The notes beneath the pieces are model-generated. The model was not told the DNA's origin, did no database searches, and saw nothing but the letters and a program-made list of their open reading frames with translations. The position numbers were made by a program, and so were the translations under genes. From positions 22,821,989-22,885,988 of the forward strand of contig OX638132.1 of the NCBI GenBank assembly GCA_951804985.1: DNA of 64,000 nt. The letters are read 5' to 3'. Positions 61,678-64,000 of this stretch are shown one piece after another; the first letter of the stretch is position 1, and each line of letters opens with the position of its first letter. The DNA is from Dryomyza anilis. Its lineage: Eukaryota > Arthropoda > Insecta > Diptera > Dryomyzidae.

Positions 61678-62100
61678 TAGCATGTAACGAATACGTTGTA
61701 GTTGTTTTTGCAAGAGGTGTCAGCGTAAGCACGCATTTGTATCCGGCTCTATCTCGTCGGCTAGTGGGTGGGTAAGGGTGCTAACATCGCTTGTTATTAA
61801 CTCAAAAAAAAATTATTAAATTATGCGTGCTTGAATAGAGAAACAGAGAGAAAGAGAAAAAGAGAGATAAGAGAGAGACACAGAGAGAGAAGTAAACAAC
61901 GAAACAAGAGAAAAAGAGGAAACGGAAATACATGAAAACCTCATCATGAATTTGGTGACGATTGCAAAGATGGAAATGCAACGTCGAAAACCCTCCCAAC
62001 CAAGATCATCATATAAAGTCATCGCGTAATATCATTGATGATCCCACCTATATCATTTTATGCAATACTCACAACATAGGTCAGCGAGAGGTCAAATTAA
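61678..62100. other. Right flank of the satellite, unique DNA with a GA tract
   Basis: The array stops at ATTGATG and runs straight into TAGCATGTAACGAATACG, GC-richer and unrelated to the monomer. A GAGA-rich tract lies at 61,837-61,919 (AGAGAGATAAGAGAGAGACA). Such tracts bind GAGA factor in flies, but here this is only a composition match. The minus-strand ORFs over this tract are Ser/Phe/Leu artefacts. No gene is recognised. Confidence 0.6.
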
Positions 62101-64000
62101 ATTAATTTAAAATTCCATTGTTAACAAATAAAAACATTTATTGAATTAAATTAAAGCAAACAAGTTTTTTTTTTCTTTTTTTTTAAATTCATTAATTTGT
62201 TTCATTAAGTCTAAACAGTGTCTCACTCGACATTTATATAATTTACAAAATTAGAATCATAAAAATACGAAAAGTATACAAAAAAAAATATTTATTTCTG
62301 TTACTAATTTTATTTATTTAATATTACGAACGCTGTTTATTTATTATTATTTATTTATTTCATTAGATTTATTTAGGTATTTAATAGTATTTATAATTTG
62401 AAAATTTGGTGTATGTGGAAAATGTGGGTGTAAAGCATATTATATTAAAATTAACCATATCTGAAAATGAAAGTTTAATTATATATGGGTACGTGCAAAA
62501 TATAAATTGTATTATATAAAAAAAAGATGGTGTGTGTATTTTAATAGTGGGCTTTAAAAATGAAAAAAAATATTAAATATTATTATTTTCCATTTTTCAT
62601 TTTTTTTTTCAGTGCATTTCGCTCATCAACACTGCAGTTTATTAATATTGTTTAATGTTCTTATTTTCAAAACAAAACAATGCATTCGAAATTTGCTTTG
62701 GTTTTGCTTGTTAGCAAAATCATTAATATGAAAATAAAAAAAATAGAACGAGAATGCAATTGTTGTTTTTATGTAGCTCTCATGCATAACTATACCGATT
62801 TTTTTTTTTATTGTGTTGGTTGTTGTTGCATATTGATTTTTTTTTTTATTTCGCGTTAGGCTTTATATTATTTCGTCGCGATCAGCGTTGTGTACGTTTA
62901 CACTAAAAAAAATTGTGATGCTGATTAATAATAAATTAATTGTAATAAGGTAATAAAAATGTCTTTAATAATATGGCATATTTAATCGATTGTTTTATTA
63001 TTATTATTTTTTTCTTTTTTAAAACATGTTCAACAAAATTAAAATTTATTATTATTGATTTTAAGTTAATCGACAAAAAAAAAATGTATTATTATTATAC
63101 ACGTTCTCTTCTCCTAGTTGTTATTAGAAATGATTTTATTGTATAAATCTTAATGTTTTCAAAGATTAAAAAAAATTGGTCAAGAAGCTTTAATTTTCTT
63201 GAGTGTACTGCATTTTAATTATGCATAAAGCTCTCAATGCTGCTGAGCGTACAAACCACAAATTTAAAGCTGCAAGAGATTAACATTTCATTTATAACAA
63301 ATAGAGGAGAGAGAGAGAACATGATCTGTAATTAACATAAAAGAGACTTTTTAACAGCCGAAGAGTCGCTCCCACGATGAAAGATCTTTCATGTTGGTTG
63401 CTGGTGATGATTGATTATTCCTATATTTCAAAATGTTTCGTTCATTATTTCAAACATGGTTCCGAACCATTTCCGTTTTTAAATTTAAATCAATTAAGAT
63501 GCCGCAGTTGCATCATTTTAAATTATTATTTATATTCAAACGTTTAATTTCATTTTATTTATTTTTTTTATGTTTTCAAAGATTCTTACAAAAAAAAACC
63601 AGTATTTAAAATTTCGCTCTCTCACACGAGCATTTTACATGAGCAATACAAGCACCACTCTGTTAATATGTGCACACACATATATGTGTTTCAAAATAAA
63701 TGCGTTTTGGTAATACACATATTTTTTTTCTTTTTATATTTTACTCGCACAGTTAAATTTTTTTCTTTTTTTTTTTTTTCGCAATGTAATTTAATTTTAA
63801 AATCAAATTAATAAAATCTACTCCGCACACACATTTTTCATTTTTTTTTTTTTTATATTAATTTTAATTTTTTTTTTTTTTTCAAATTCTTATAATATAT
63901 TTAGTTAAGACTTTAATTTATGTCCCTTCTTGAAAAAGGTTTGGACATTTCGCATTATTTTTTTTTCTTTTTTTTTTTTTTAAAGAATTTTACACATAAT
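62101..64000. other. AT-rich noncoding DNA, poly-T runs
   Basis: Many T and A homopolymers of 8 to 14 bases (for example near 62,167, 63,765, 63,843 and 63,970) and TTATTATTATT words. Short GAGAGAGAGA sits near 63,305. No ORF, no terminal repeat and no satellite monomer is seen. It would fit an intron or intergenic region. Confidence 0.5.

Noticed and set aside
61802..62022. Two minus-strand Ser/Phe-rich ORFs
   Set aside because: They are the complement of the GA-rich tract.

Overview
The window is eukaryotic, AT-rich, gene-poor DNA, most likely from a higher fly (Diptera, Brachycera). The support is two interspersed elements with the build of dipteran mini-me/HINE elements (a (GTCT)n tract and an inverted TACCCTACACCT/AGGTGTAGGGTA pair), a tRNA-derived SINE, and a Tc1-like transposon flanked by TA. 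The species cannot be named from sequence alone. I found no intact protein-coding gene that I would defend. The only recognisable protein is a broken Tc1/mariner-type transposase.

Layout. (1) Positions 1-11,720 are a transposon graveyard: a minus-strand SINE with a candidate 9-bp target duplication (781-1094), an (AT)32 microsatellite, a short-TIR element with ACACTCTC ends that holds a mini-me copy (3084-4813), a GC-richer apparently single-copy stretch (5160-5945), and a long-inverted-repeat element (6201-9314). In that last element the left arm is split by a 1,256-bp DD37E Tc1-like transposon and the loop holds a second mini-me copy. Then come an A/C-only block, a broken terminal fragment of the same long-inverted-repeat family, a plus-strand SINE, and low-complexity DNA. 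(2) Positions 11,721-61,677 (49,957 bp, 78% of the window) are one uninterrupted head-to-tail satellite array with a 149-bp monomer, about 335 monomer lengths. (3) Positions 61,678-64,000 are unique, AT-rich, non-satellite DNA with a GA-rich tract near the junction.

The array is the main object here. It falls into domains A to D with different monomer variants, deletion derivatives (98, 66, 141, 131 and 35 bp) and several exact higher-order periods (296, 429, 447, 596, 638, 1139 and 1710 bp). The first 50 bases of the monomer (50% GC) form a core kept in most short derivatives, while the remaining 99 bases (31% GC) are where most deletions fall. I saw no inverted monomer and no transposon insertion inside the array, in contrast to its left flank. 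This points to continuing homogenisation by unequal exchange or amplification. A role in centromere or heterochromatin function, or as a small-RNA source, is possible but cannot be judged from sequence.
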